In this document: positions 15,701-28,955 of the stretch, piece after piece
Layout of the letters: each line of letters begins with the position of its first letter
How positions within the stretch are numbered: the stretch's first letter is position 1
From: Protonemura montana
Taxonomy: Eukaryota; Arthropoda; Insecta; Plecoptera; Nemouridae
Length of the DNA stretch: 64,000 nucleotides
Direction: 5' to 3'
NCBI GenBank assembly: GCA_947568835.1
Contig: OX387605.1
Coordinates: 18,170,418 to 18,234,417 of the forward strand
The notes under the pieces: generated by a model
Seen by the model: the letters and a program-made list of their open reading frames with translations, nothing else
What the model was told of the DNA's origin: nothing
Databases searched by the model: none
Position numbers and translations under genes: made by a program

Positions 15701-18054
15701 TTGTGGGTGGTTATTAGGATAGCCTTCTTAGCTATGGCCAATCAATTATTATGGCGAATGCTCAATGTTTTTACGCATGAATGAGCTACAAGAGCTAGCC
15801 GGCTAGCGCGTTCAAGTCACCGCTCCGCTCGCTAATGGCGTAGAGCAATTAATTGATAATAATAATATTATTGCGTTGAGGGTTCATACGGAACACATGA
15901 TTCATTAGAAGTGAATCGTTTGCGTCGTATTACCATCATATTATGAAGCAGGCACAACGACCTCCAAAGACCATTAGATGAACTGACCATTAAATCTAAG
16001 TACCTACACCAAGGCTGGATAGGGTATGCCATAAAATCATCCACAAGATTGACTTGGAGACTCGATAACTCTTTGATTATTATTTTGGCGAAATACCACT
16101 ATGTTTGGTAGCAGTAAGGTTGACATAAGAAGTTAGCATGCCCGGAATAAATATTCACTGAACACTCGGCTACATTTTATAGTGCGCATATGACACGGCC
16201 GGCTGCAATGCAATTTCCCATGCCTTGCTACCATTCAACAGATAACCGTACATTCACTATGCACATACACAATTAATTCATCTGAGTACGCTATTTAGCT
16301 GAATGGGATCGCGTTAATGTACATCGCAATTTATTTGTATTTTATTTTCTTACTTTATAATAAGAACGTCCAAGATGACTCAGTAAAAAAAAGGCGCGGA
16401 TGTATATCACAAAGATTTAAAATTCCTTCTGCTTTTACATCTAATAAAAATCGATCGCCAATTTAACTTACCGATTACATGGAGCTGTCCACTCTCCAGA
16501 CGTAGCGAACAGTTAATCCCACTTGGTACATCGACGAAAATTAAAAAAAAAATCACTTGTCTCGATAACTAAAACCTCTATCTCGAACCTTTCTCGTCGC
16601 ACGAGCACTATATGTGACGCAACAATACGTGCACTCGCCGCCGTAACCAGCACACTATTGAACACGAGAAAAGTACAGACAGGCAAGGCAAGGTAGAGCA
16701 GGTAGAGTCCTCGCCGCTCAGCGCTGCGCAGAGTTTGTTGCGCGTGGACGAATCAGTGAACAGGTGAACTTGTGTATTAGTCGGCGCGGAACAGACAAAC
16801 GAGTGGAGAAAGTACAGCTCGACCCCACGGGCTACCATACCTCCTTATTTCCTTTCTTGCCGTGAACCGCGGTCTTATCAGGTGATGCCGCGAGGGGGAG
16901 ATTTTGATTCATTTGCTAACAGAATGCAGACCACACGGAAAATGTATAGGTGATTCATTGTGGTTAAACGACCTCATATAGGAAGAGGATTTTTAGGTGG
17001 TGCGTAGCTTCATATTTTCTTGTTGTTTTAGTCTAGATAAATATGAGAAGTCAACGATAGCACTGACCCAGGAGAGCATTTAAAATGTTAAACGCCGTCC
17101 TGCTATATAAAAGGAATGTTTTGTTCATTCATTTTGTTTGAAATCCGCAAGGCTATTGGAACACATACCGTTAAGGTGTACTCTAAGTGAAATTGCCAAT
17201 GTTAAATTGCCTAGACTTCAACCAAAGTAGCCTGCAAGGAATTCTAATGATGGCACTATTGATTCTCAATCGTCAACTATTTGCATCACACAATGAAGAT
17301 CGAATTAAGATCGCACAGCCAGTTAGCTCCAATTTTCGTATCAATTGGTTGTCAGGCTCTAATTTGATAATTGCAGCGTCTACAATGCACAATAGAAAGG
17401 GTAAACGCAGGGAATTACAAACCACTTTATGGGTGTCCCTCGCAAACGATGAATTCAGACGCAAGCATCCATGCGAATTTATTCGGGTATCGCAGAACCC
17501 TTTGGGTAAACTTGCAGCAATTGATTCTAAAATAGGCGACTCTGCCCCACGAGCATTAGCCACGTATTATCACAAAACAATGACTCTAGCTTTTTGAAAC
17601 GCACGATTGAATTACCTCTATCAAGATTGTTGAAAAGCTTAAATTTGCCTTGAAAAGACGACCGCACGAGAACAAGACGCTAAGACTCGGTTGACAGATT
17701 TCACATCTTTCAATTGAGACTGGAGATAACGGCGATTTGTCGAGTTGGTCACCCTTCTTTTGATGCCTTCAACCATGGTCTACTGTCAAAATAATATTTC
17801 TTTAAAAATCCGCATCTTTTAAAATTCTATCGGTACGAATTTGTGCAAGAGTCAATAATAATTTATTGTCTCCGACTTGTACAGAAAAAAATGAAACAAA
17901 AAGTATGCAGTGATTGTGACAAGTGCCAGAATGTGACACTTTAGTTTGCGAATCCCTTTAATAGTTATCGTAAGACGAATTTATATAGAAACTATATTTG
18001 TTACTAACCAATGTGTCCATATTTATAATCCAAATTAAATTTTAATTCAGAATC

Positions 18055-21000
18055 ATGTTGTACTCAAGAAAAGACCAGCGATTGTACGACGAGGTTCTTC
18101 ATTTACGCAAACCAACCGTGGTCGATGAGCTAGTCAATGCAGTTTCCAAACCCAGAGGATACGTACCCGTTCGTGGGGGACTACCAGTATGGAAAGACAT
18201 GCGTCTGGATGCTAAATTAACATTCCCCACTGGGCCAAAGAGTGAACTTGTGTTCAGTCGTGACAAACTTGGACGGAAGGTAAAAACTTAAAAAAAAACG
18301 ACAACGAAAAGAAACCTTGGCCTTGCCATGACCATCAGGCGCTATATCAGGTTGCATGGCTAAAGGCAAAAAAGTAAAACCTCCTTAGACGATCGACAAA
18401 GCAGATCCCGCAATTAAGTTCAACTAGGTTGTAAAACTTTCGGAATATATGTGATTGCTTGTACCAGCTGGCTTTTAGCAGTAGCACAAGCAGGGGCGTA
18501 TTTAAGATTCAAGATGTGGTCAGCACACTTTGAGTGTGGGTTTCATCATTCACGGTGATCTCTGAAATGATCTTGTGAATGTGTAAAATTTCTTTAAGCC
18601 TATGCAAATTTTTCTCGTTCAATTTTGGTGTTATTACCCACTTTTAGTGCAGTTTTGACTTTCTAAAAGTACCCAAAAGAGTGCATGGGATATATGTGCT
18701 TACAAAAATGGACAACGTATATTGTTCATTTTTAAAAATCAACGAAACAATTTTATTGTGAAGCGTAAAATTAGGAAACATTGTGCTAGATCCCAAAATT
18801 GTTCAAACATACCTGCCCTGGCACATGAAGGTAAATTACCTTTGCGAATGGCACTAAAAATGCACCATTACATATTTTATGTGAATTAAAATCGAAGTGC
18901 AGTTCCCTAATTCCATTGGGTAGGACGAAGGTCAAATTTTTCTTGTAAACAGCACGTACTACAGCCAGCACAAATAACCAACTATTTATAACCTATCATA
19001 GCCTTACCTAGTATGTACACACATCTAAAAATTATAATCAATACTTATATCCTAATTTCTTTCTCCCAGTTATGGCGCAATCCAAAAGGCAAAGAGTTCG
19101 ATTTGACCGATCCCAACTGCTACAGCATCTCGTATCATTATGAGTCTCTGCACGACGCTCACCTACGGCCGTACTTCAGGAGAAAAGCGAACAACGACAG
19201 GGTTCATGAATTAGGTCTCGTGAACGAATACGAAGAGGCTTTCTGCGACTTGAAGGAGTTCAACACCTATCGGAGATACCTCTATAACGTTCACGCGGAT
19301 AACATCAATCGAGAGAGATCGCGTCAAGTAAGCCGGATCTCAGCGATTTGTCGATTAATTTCTTAACAGATTATCAATTTGATTTCTTAGCGTCATTACA
19401 AATTTGTTTTCGTCTAGGAAGCAGCAAATAAAGAAGTGGTTCTCCTTCAAAAAGCGGAGAAAAGTCTTGAAGATGACATTATGCGGCAAAAGGCATCATG
19501 TGATAGAGTGGAGAGAATCAGAAAAAACCTAAGAAATGTCGAAGCAGAATACAGAAAGCGTCGCCAAACGTATGTTTGTAATGTAGGGGTGGACACTGAT
19601 CTTCCCCTTTGTTAGAATAACGTAGACTATGTTCTACGGAAAAAGCACCACCACATACAGTTCTGTACAACGTTAGGATGGGTGGCCATCCTTGCTCCTT
19701 TTGATCCTTTTGATGGGTAAGGCAACTTCATTCGCCTTACTTATTCATCTCTCGATAGCAAGAATTTATGGAGGAATCAATTGTTGTCTGCGTTGTACCG
19801 TTCTTAGGAAGTGACGTTCGGTGGCCCCTTTGGTACCCTTCGACAGGAGTAGGCTACGTACGTGCCAGCACCGGGCTTACCCTCCTCCCTTCTAGGCTAG
19901 GTTATCATCACCCTTTCATTTACCGATGCAATTATAGACAAGTGCCACAGGGCCCGTTGTCCAAACAGTGTGTCGATAACCAAGAATTCATAAAACTAAC
20001 GCATATGAAACAGGAACGTCACTGACAGATCTGATATAGGTAACCCTATGATGTGCACCTCTGTGACAACTGTCATCAAAGCAAAATTGTAACAATTTTT
20101 CTGTCTACATAGATGGCTTGATAGTATGCAACACCACGAAGTTCGGCTGCAGGAGATCGCCGAGGAGAATAACGTGAAGGCAATACGTCGTATGCGCAAA
20201 GGCCAGATGTTCAGCGAAAAGGTTCGATCTCGACTGCAACACGGTGCCGAAATAGCAAGGAACAAAAGGGTGAGGACAGTGAACAAGAGGATTCGTGAAG
20301 ACAACGCTCGGATAAGGAGGCTGAACCGAGAAGCAGAAGAAACGCGAAAAATGAAGGAATTGGAGGTCAGTGAGAAAGTCGGGAAATAATTAGCAATTGG
20401 GATTCGCGTGCTTTCATTACCTCTTTTGAATGTCCGATACTCTTCATGACTCGGTTGAAAATTTGAAATAACCGCAATATATTTTTCATCGTATCCGCAA
20501 ACCATCAAATCTTATATTTTATAGGTACTAACTTTCATTGGTTCACAAGCGCAATCTCTTTCAACTTACGTCCTTATATTTATTGCTATTGCTTCTGATG
20601 TAGTTTTTAAACGTACTGCTTATGACATAAATAAATGGCACATAAGGTAGGTGAAGATAAGTGTATAGCACTTTGTTTGCAGCTTATGAATTACTGGGAG
20701 CTCAAAGTGCGCACCCAGTTGGCGAAAAAGGAGCGGCACCAAAGGCTGATCGACGCGTATGTGAGTGACATGACCGGCAACGTACGAAAGCGGTCCAAAA
20801 TTGTGCGCCGCCAGTGGGCCATCATGGATGGTACGTGAAACAACAAAATAAGGGCACTAATAACCAGTGCACGTAATCATCAAAGGTTGCTAGATTTGTT
20901 GAGTGAAATTTTCTGTTAACAAGTGTACCTCGGCTGTTACCATAGGCGGTGGAGGGGGAGGGAGTTTTTTGACCGATCAATGGACATTTTGGTAATTGTT

Positions 21001-23726
21001 GATCGTTTGAAATTCAAATGTTTATCAAATTATGGTGCCTACGGTCCTATAATTCCATGATCAGGCTTCTGGTCCAGAAGCTTTCGTGATAGGGCTGACA
21101 GTTCGGAATATTTTCATAGTGATTCATTTAAGACTTTTTCAAAAACACAGTTAGCTTCATATTGTGAATGGCAGAAGAAGAAGAGCACACCCGATCTTAT
21201 TGATTTGATCTTGGCCTGCTGCAACTCCTGAATACTTGGGTTTACTTGGCTTAACGCCTTGCCTTTCGGTATACATTGTGCTGGCAACGTTTAACAGCTA
21301 ACAAGGCAGTTGGCGCTCGCTAATTCTTCACCGTGTTCTCAGATCTGATAGCGTGTGAGAAATCGAATAGATTGCGGCGCGACTCTGAGAGGAACAACGT
21401 GTGGACAACGGATGCCATGGTGAAAGCATTGACGAAAGCTTGGGAAGAGGAAAGAGTAAGTACCATCCATCCATCCATCACCGTTATGATGCCGTACTGT
21501 AATATATGCCAAGCAAGGTGATGACAGGACGACCGATCAATTCAAATTCAAATTTTGTTTAGGGAACAATCACCGACCGCGACCGAGAGAAAATTGTTCA
21601 GGCGATAAAAAATGAAATAGCAGAATGCAAGAACAAGCCAGAGGGTATGTATGCACTCTTAGAACAATGCACCATAAGCAAAGTTGCACGTTCATAAAAA
21701 GTCCTTGGATTTTTACATTATTATCACAATATTTTGCATACGGGCGAAGATTTCACTTAATCGGTTTTCTGGTTCTTAATTGATGAGCCAGTTAAGTGTA
21801 GTCTGCTGATATAAGTGCTATGATTTTTTCTCTAGGCAAAGAAGTTCTTTCCCTTCTTCAAGAGGCTAAGAGAAAACTCGATAAGGAGGTTGATGTGGTA
21901 ATGAAAACATTCTGACAGTAAATTTTTAGCTGAGCGAAATTTCAGATGAAAATTTGTTCGACACTTGAACACTTTGTTGGACACTTTGCAGCCAGAGCCC
22001 GTTAATATTGCGGTGGATGCCCTACTTGACAAAGTCATGCAGGAGTATGTACGGAAGAAGGTCGACGAGATTCTGCGATCAGTGGGGGAAAAGACTCTGA
22101 ACGTAAGTGATTTAAATACGTAGGTAGGGGATGCAACATATTAAAAAAGAAAATCGTAGAGCATCTTGTTGTGATACGATAAAATATGTGCGAAAGAGCA
22201 ACAAAGTTTTCGGTATTTTGAGCATCGTTTCCTTCGATACTTTTGTAGATATCCACTAAAGTATCAATGAGGCTTCATAGTCCTGAGCTTATCCATACTT
22301 GTAAATATCTTCCATACATTAGTCGAGTGCCTGCGTAATTGTTAAAACTAAGGTTTTCTTGTCAAGATACGTTAAAAATAAGTCCGGGCAAAGAAAATGT
22401 ACACCAACTTCTTTTGTTTTCATCGCTTTTAATGGGCCTAGTGTGCCAAGGAACTGGAGCAAATAATGGCGCAGAAGGATAAGATAGCGGAAGGGGTGCA
22501 CGACGGCGGAAGTTCCAAGAATGTGGTAGGTTCGGAAGCAAACTTGCGCCGAGGCTTAAAGATGTCCAACCAAGTGATCCGAACCCCAAGTAAAGTGGTA
22601 AGAACGTTATTAATATTTCCTACAAGAAAATTTAGTTCACAATGCAGGAATTATTTATCATTTTTACTCTTTTCTAGGCAAGCCCGAGTGAGTCGAGAAT
22701 GTCTCGATTGGTCAGGTGGGTCCTCAAGTATTGCCAGCTAATTAAAATAGTTGATTTGATTCCCAGAGGTAAATATCAGTTCACTGATGAAAATGTATAA
22801 CTTTGAGTCTACAGATAGATTTCGTTTGATTGAAATGGGGAGACTGGCAATTACACTAGTGAAATTCAGAAATATAGGAATCAAAGAAGTAAATTATTTA
22901 ACACTTAGATACATAAGAAGCTCTAAAAGAAATCCTGACAGGAATCTTGTAGTTTTTCGTTCGTTTTGTGTTGTTGGACTTCAAAATTGTAAATATTTCC
23001 GCCACGGTAACCTTATGGCGCCAATGGAAGATATGAAGTCTGTTAGCGTTGAATATGTATTTTTTTTTCTTAATTACCTAGCAAGGTCACAGTTTAAAGC
23101 CCGTTAATGATGTGATCAGTATCGGAAGGTCTCTTTCGGAGACCTTTCAGAGAACTGCCTGATTTTATAATTTCTTTTATTAGCTTTGGAGGAATTGAAA
23201 CCATCAAAGAGAGTGAGAGTCAAAATGGGAAGCAACAGGAAGGTTTACTACGAAGCAAAACTCGGCTACCAACTCCTGTGGTAAGAATTTTTGGATAATA
23301 AGTTTGATCATGGCAGTCTGGCAAAGGCAAAAATATTATCATCATTTTTTTTACTTTCAGCCCTCATTGACAGACCTTGTGGAAGCGGTCTTTAAAGAGC
23401 CCGTCTACTTAGAAAGGGACAGCGCAACCGCTCATGACGAAAAGAAAAAGCTTGACAAAGAGCTGCTAGACTTTTCCAAGGACCTTCTAAAGGCTACATT
23501 AGTTAAGGCTGAGCAATCTTTGAGAGTTAAGGGTGCCGAAAACAAATTTGAAAGAAAACGATCGAAGGGTGAAATCGACCTTGATGCTATTTCTGAGGTG
23601 GTCACTAAACAGATACTTAACGAAGAAGATCCCAAACTCATGGAAGGTTCAAAGATTAAAAAATTGTGTGATAGATTTGTTCAGGACTTGATCATGAAGA
23701 AGAAACGTAGTGGTGTAGGAAAGTAA
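18055..23726 (+). CDS. FSIP2: FSIP2-like protein (fibrous sheath-interacting protein 2), compact form, 13 exons
   Basis: Coding exons: 18055-18279, 19070-19327, 19418-19569, 20113-20365, 20683-20830, 21343-21455, 21563-21644, 21836-21897, 21992-22102, 22442-22597, 22678-22715, 23184-23280 and 23361-23726. All junctions are GT-AG and keep one frame, giving 686 aa. Residues about 50-160 match the N-terminus of vertebrate FSIP2: DLTDPNC (86-92), then YESLHDAHLRPYFRRK (99-114), against FSIP2 NLTDPYC and YKSLHDPHLRAYYKRK, followed by a Tyr-Arg-rich LKEFNTYRRYL helix. Residues about 165-330 are Arg/Glu/Lys-rich and look coiled-coil; the rest is charged and helical. FSIP2 binds AKAP4 in the fibrous sheath of the mammalian sperm tail, so a flagellar role is inferred. 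Mammalian FSIP2 has nearly 7,000 residues; the long repetitive part is absent here. The start ATG follows an acceptor (taattcag/AATC), implying an untranslated first exon upstream. It could be called FSIP2-like rather than an ortholog. Confidence 0.85.
19825..19920 (+). repeat. Dispersed repeat, copy A (in an FSIP2-like intron)
   Basis: TTCGACAGGAGTAGGCTA, a GC-rich middle ending in CCGGGCTTACC, then CTCCTCCCTTCTAGGCTAGG, and a CATCA-rich tail. The same series occurs at 49,660-49,735. The CATCA-rich tail suggests the 3' part of a SINE, but no box A or box B is visible. Confidence 0.55.
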
Positions 23727-24137
23727 GCCACGCCATTGTAAACGATTACATATTTGGTGAACATATGCAACTGGTTCGATACCTTCATATTGAATTGAAT
23801 AAAATAATTAATTTAATCTTTGCAAATCGGAATGACTTTTTTAAATTGCTTCTACCGTTAAAATATGATTGGAGTTGGTTATTAATTAAGAATTCAATAG
23901 TTACTTCTATGGTTAGATTCTAAGGCTAGAATTTTATTGTTACATACAATTATTTTAATTTAATTATTGGAGCAGGTAACCATAGTTTGCATGTTAAGGA
24001 CCTTTTGAAAGGCATTCCTGCAAATTTGTCGGTAGATATGATTTCTTTTTGAGAACCTACACACCTCAATAATTAAAGGTGAACAAATTTTGTGAATAAA
24101 AACAGCCATACCTTTTAAAATTTCCCAATCTCTAACA
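23727..24137 (+). terminator. 3' end of the FSIP2-like gene and short intergenic spacer
   Basis: An AATAAA polyadenylation signal lies at 23,798-23,803, about 70 bases after the TAA stop. The rest of this 411-bp spacer is AT-rich and must hold the promoter of the next gene, but I see no clear TATA box or initiator. Confidence 0.5.
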
Positions 24138-25603
24138 ATGAACACCGAAAGTAACCATTTGCTAATGGATGTAGCAGAACCACCTGATATTATTCCTTGC
24201 TTCAACGGTGAAGAGATGGACATAGATAAAGACTTGGTCGACGCTTGTCTAACATCTATTTCATTTAAACATACCCCAAAAGTTGATGAAACAACAAAAA
24301 AGCCCAGCGAAGATTCTATGTTTTCGGAACGAAATTCATTCCTCAACATACACCGCCCCGAGATGACAAAAGTACCTGCCGCTCCCAAAACTCTTCGCAA
24401 AATAAACGAGTACTTCAAAGATGAAGCAGTCAAATTCGGGCTAACAAACCTCAGCGAATCTGTTTCTAAAGGTAAGTTGCAACTTCATAATCATGCTAGT
24501 CATTTATACAGTACTTACTATCACTCAGTAGTTCTTTTATCAAAGCTACTGTCTTTGAGAGAAAAAAGCTTTGTCATTTTGATATGCCACTAATACTATG
24601 CTAATACTGAACAAAAACTTCTTTAATGGTGTCCAGTTGATACGATCTTTATAAACAAAACTCAATTCCTCAATGCATTTCTACAATCAAATTTTTAATA
24701 TGGCAGGACTGAATAGTGAACAACCTCAAGAAACAGATAACATCCGATGGTTGCTTCAAGCTCCAGACTCTTTCTCCAGCACCACTGATGGAACACTTTC
24801 TTCTGAAGCAACCGAAGAGCGTATCATTAAATGCTCCATCCCTTTGACCGACGAGGACTTGAGCCCAGGCGAAGTTCCTAGGAAAAGCCGAGCACAGTTC
24901 TGTGTCCTAATGCGAGGCTTCAGCAATCTATCACAGGAGACATCAGATTTGATGTATGAGGCCGCAGACAGGCTGCTCGAAGGTTCTACAGATGCAAAGT
25001 CATTTGGCTCAAATACGGACAAGGTGCGTTGAAATTTAATGGCAAATTAATCACCTTTAAGAGTTTGAAGGCAACCCACTGTCCTAGATTATGCAGGTAA
25101 ATTTCAGATATCTCAAATTAGGTTGATATAAGTAATTAAAACTCAGCAATGGTATAACTCAAGCTTCTCCCATAACCATCACATGGAAAATATCAAGATT
25201 GAAGGTAACATTTTTTAATCCCCATCTTTACTCTGTAGCCTAACTTTTTCATACCCATACAAATATTTCTGACAACTGGAACCTCTTTGAAGAATTATTT
25301 ATTGCCCCATGACCTTCCAAAATTTCTACCTGAGCATACACTTTTCACATGAAATGTCACTTCACCTTTCCTTTGCCAGACCCTGGAAAATATCCTATAA
25401 GCCTATATTACTTACCTAGTTTGAGTGCTGGTTTAATCGACAAGGATCTTCCCCAGAAATATAAGGCAAACGACGCATCGATGAGCTCCCCTGGCTCATT
25501 ATACGGCAAAGCAATGCCAGAAACTGACTGCCTACAAGAAATCAACGCGTCTGTCACAGCAAAATCTTGTACGACTACTCAGAATCACGACAAAGGGAAA
25601 TGA
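24138..25603 (+). CDS. Unknown protein, probable 4-exon gene (289 aa)
   Basis: I do not recognise this protein. Model: 24138-24471, 24707-25023, 25062-25096 and 25420-25603. Phases join without a break (334+317+35+184 = 870 bases, ending in TGA). The first two exons have strong splice sites (AAAG/gtaagt and tatggcag/GA). The product is acidic and Ser/Thr-rich, with no signal peptide or membrane segment. Its most structured part is in exon 2: IRWLLQAPDSF, then a Pro-rich DEDLSPGEVPRKSR, then a helical FSNLSQETSDLMYEAADRLLE. A shorter variant is possible: exon 2 joined to the strong acceptor at 25,379 would end after six codons (TLENIL), 223 aa. It lies 411 bp downstream of the FSIP2-like gene on the same strand, so shared testis expression is a reasonable guess but no more. 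Confidence 0.55.
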
Positions 25604-26208
25604 ACCAATATTGGCCAGCTCATTTCAAGGTGAAGTTAAATAGTTCAAAATAAGCACTTGCTAAATTTTAATAACACTAAAATTCTTACCTCAGTCATTG
25701 CACTGCATCTAGTACTTTTCTGAGGTCCTTCAGAAACGTACCCAGACTTTAAATTCATTGATAGGTTAACTTTCCAGCCAAAAATTTGTCTATGTAACTA
25801 GTGCTGCCATCTTGAAATAAACCAAATTATATGTGTGGCATGTCTACTTCAAAGATGAAAAAGGGGTAGCAATAATTTTTTTTATAAATATTGGTTATTT
25901 ATGGTACCTAGTTATAACGACATAACATAATTTTGAACTCTATGAAAACCCTGCTAGCAGCTATATTACAAAAGTGTCTTGGTTGTGTAGTCTAGACAAA
26001 CAAAAAGTAGCCTAGATTCTACAGCAGTACAGAACCATAATTTCTCTAAACAAAAATTTGCTAAAATCAATTCTCTCGAGGTTTTGTAAAAGGACATTCG
26101 TCAACAAAATGAAACAGCCATCCATTAGTATTCCTGCACTCAGTATTACATACACCATCTATAATAAATAGTTTTATAAGAGTATATGCTCATTGTTTTG
26201 ATTGCAAG

Positions 26209-26731
26209 CTTGAAGAACACTCCACAGTTCAGAGCATCCGATTCGCAAGCGGCAGGGACAAGGTTAGCTGGAATGTTTTGAGTGCCAACTGGGAATAAAG
26301 TTCCACATCGCCCAATGCGCGTGGCATAGGCAAGTTCACTGGTACGTGAGCCGTCACAATTTGGGACGATGCTAACACTGGGGGTCAGTTGCAGAGTCCC
26401 AACACAATAGCTAGCTGTCTAAGCGAACATCACAGAACGATTCAACAACGAAATTTAGAAACCAATGGACACTATCAAAGTGATTAACATGTCACACTGA
26501 CATTTTATTATTAATTTCTATAATTTAACGTTTCTTTTTTATATAAGTTGTATTCGTAATTATTTCTTTTGACAAGGCTTAAAATTGACATCTTCACTTG
26601 TCGGCAAAGGGCTAAAAAACTCGGTCGCTTGGGATATCAACACTCGGCTGCTCTATTATTGGGTTACTCGTTACCGGAATTGAAAACTATTAATGAACTG
26701 GTACCATACCCACAACCCAACTGCCGAGAGA
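26209..26731 (+). CDS. Candidate partial gene: two exons in matching phase
   Basis: Two exon-like blocks, 26209-26262 and 26577-26731, have plausible acceptors (gattgcaag/C, cttttgacaag/G) and donors (ACAAG/gttagc, GAGAGA/gtaagtg), and their phases agree. The second encodes a readable stretch with CRQRAKKLGRLGYQHSAALL and then LPELKTINELVPYPQPN. I do not recognise it. I found neither a start nor a last exon, and the gene would have to fit before ARF6 on the other strand. It may be a pseudogene fragment or a chance frame. Confidence 0.25.
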
Positions 26732-27261
26732 GTAAGTGTGAACTAAAGCGGACTTCTATTTAAGCTGTCGCAACAGTTGCAGGCATTTGCAACGCGCAGC
26801 GACAAGCACTTAGTACGGTGTGCGGACGTTTGTACTAGTAACGTAATCCACATCATCTACAGCTTTAGATAATTATCCACGTTAACTCGAAAAGGAAAAC
26901 GTATTAGTTCTCAGTGTATTGTCCAGAATTTTTCATTTCGGAGAGAAAACAGTCCATGATATCGGTTCGTTTTGATTCTCCTTTGGCTTTTACTAGATCA
27001 CTTCATTTTAAACAAATTGTGGATTTTAATAAGGGGGAACAATAAACTAGTAACAAATGAAAAAAAACACCCGTCGAAAGCTCCCCCTCTGCACACTTCC
27101 GACGAGACTAGCAGTCCACACGGCTATCGGCCGCCGCGGAATTCCCGCCGCGTCGAAGTCCGCGTCACAACGTCGGTAGATTGTTCGTGTCGTTCGTAGC
27201 TCGTAGAGTGGCAGTCGCGCCCTCAGGGGGGCGACGCCGACGAGTCGAACGGGGCCGCGGC

Positions 27262-28930
<1,669 letters not shown>

Positions 28931-28955
28931 CTCGACCGCAGTGAGTTTTCAACAC
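28931..28955 (-). other. ARF6: ARF6 5' untranslated exon segment
   Basis: On the minus strand, tttgtttcag precedes GTGTTGAAAACTC, 25 bases before the ATG. This is a good splice acceptor, so the 5' leader is probably spliced. The upstream leader exon and promoter would lie at higher coordinates; a CpG-bearing stretch around 29,600-29,850, with a GGGCGGGC box near 29,759, is a candidate. Confidence 0.5.

Larger units (their letters stand above)
1..18054. other. Long stretch with no supported gene
   Basis: About 18 kb of AT-rich DNA with many in-frame stops. Open frames here are short (at most about 138 codons), often overlap on both strands, and none gave me a recognisable family or a convincing exon with splice sites on both sides. 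What I can see is a MITE-like remnant near 4,353-4,520, a TCTG-rich microsatellite near 6,768-6,799, and a short stretch with helix-turn-helix character near 15,380-15,510 on the minus strand. The last few bases before 18,055 form a good splice acceptor, so a 5' untranslated exon of the FSIP2-like gene probably lies somewhere in the right part of this stretch. A distal regulatory role is possible but not visible. Confidence 0.6.

Noticed and set aside
17187-17597. 136-codon plus-strand frame, with a 96-codon frame on the opposite strand
   Set aside because: No recognisable family, no splice context, and the overlap with an equally open antisense frame suggests chance.
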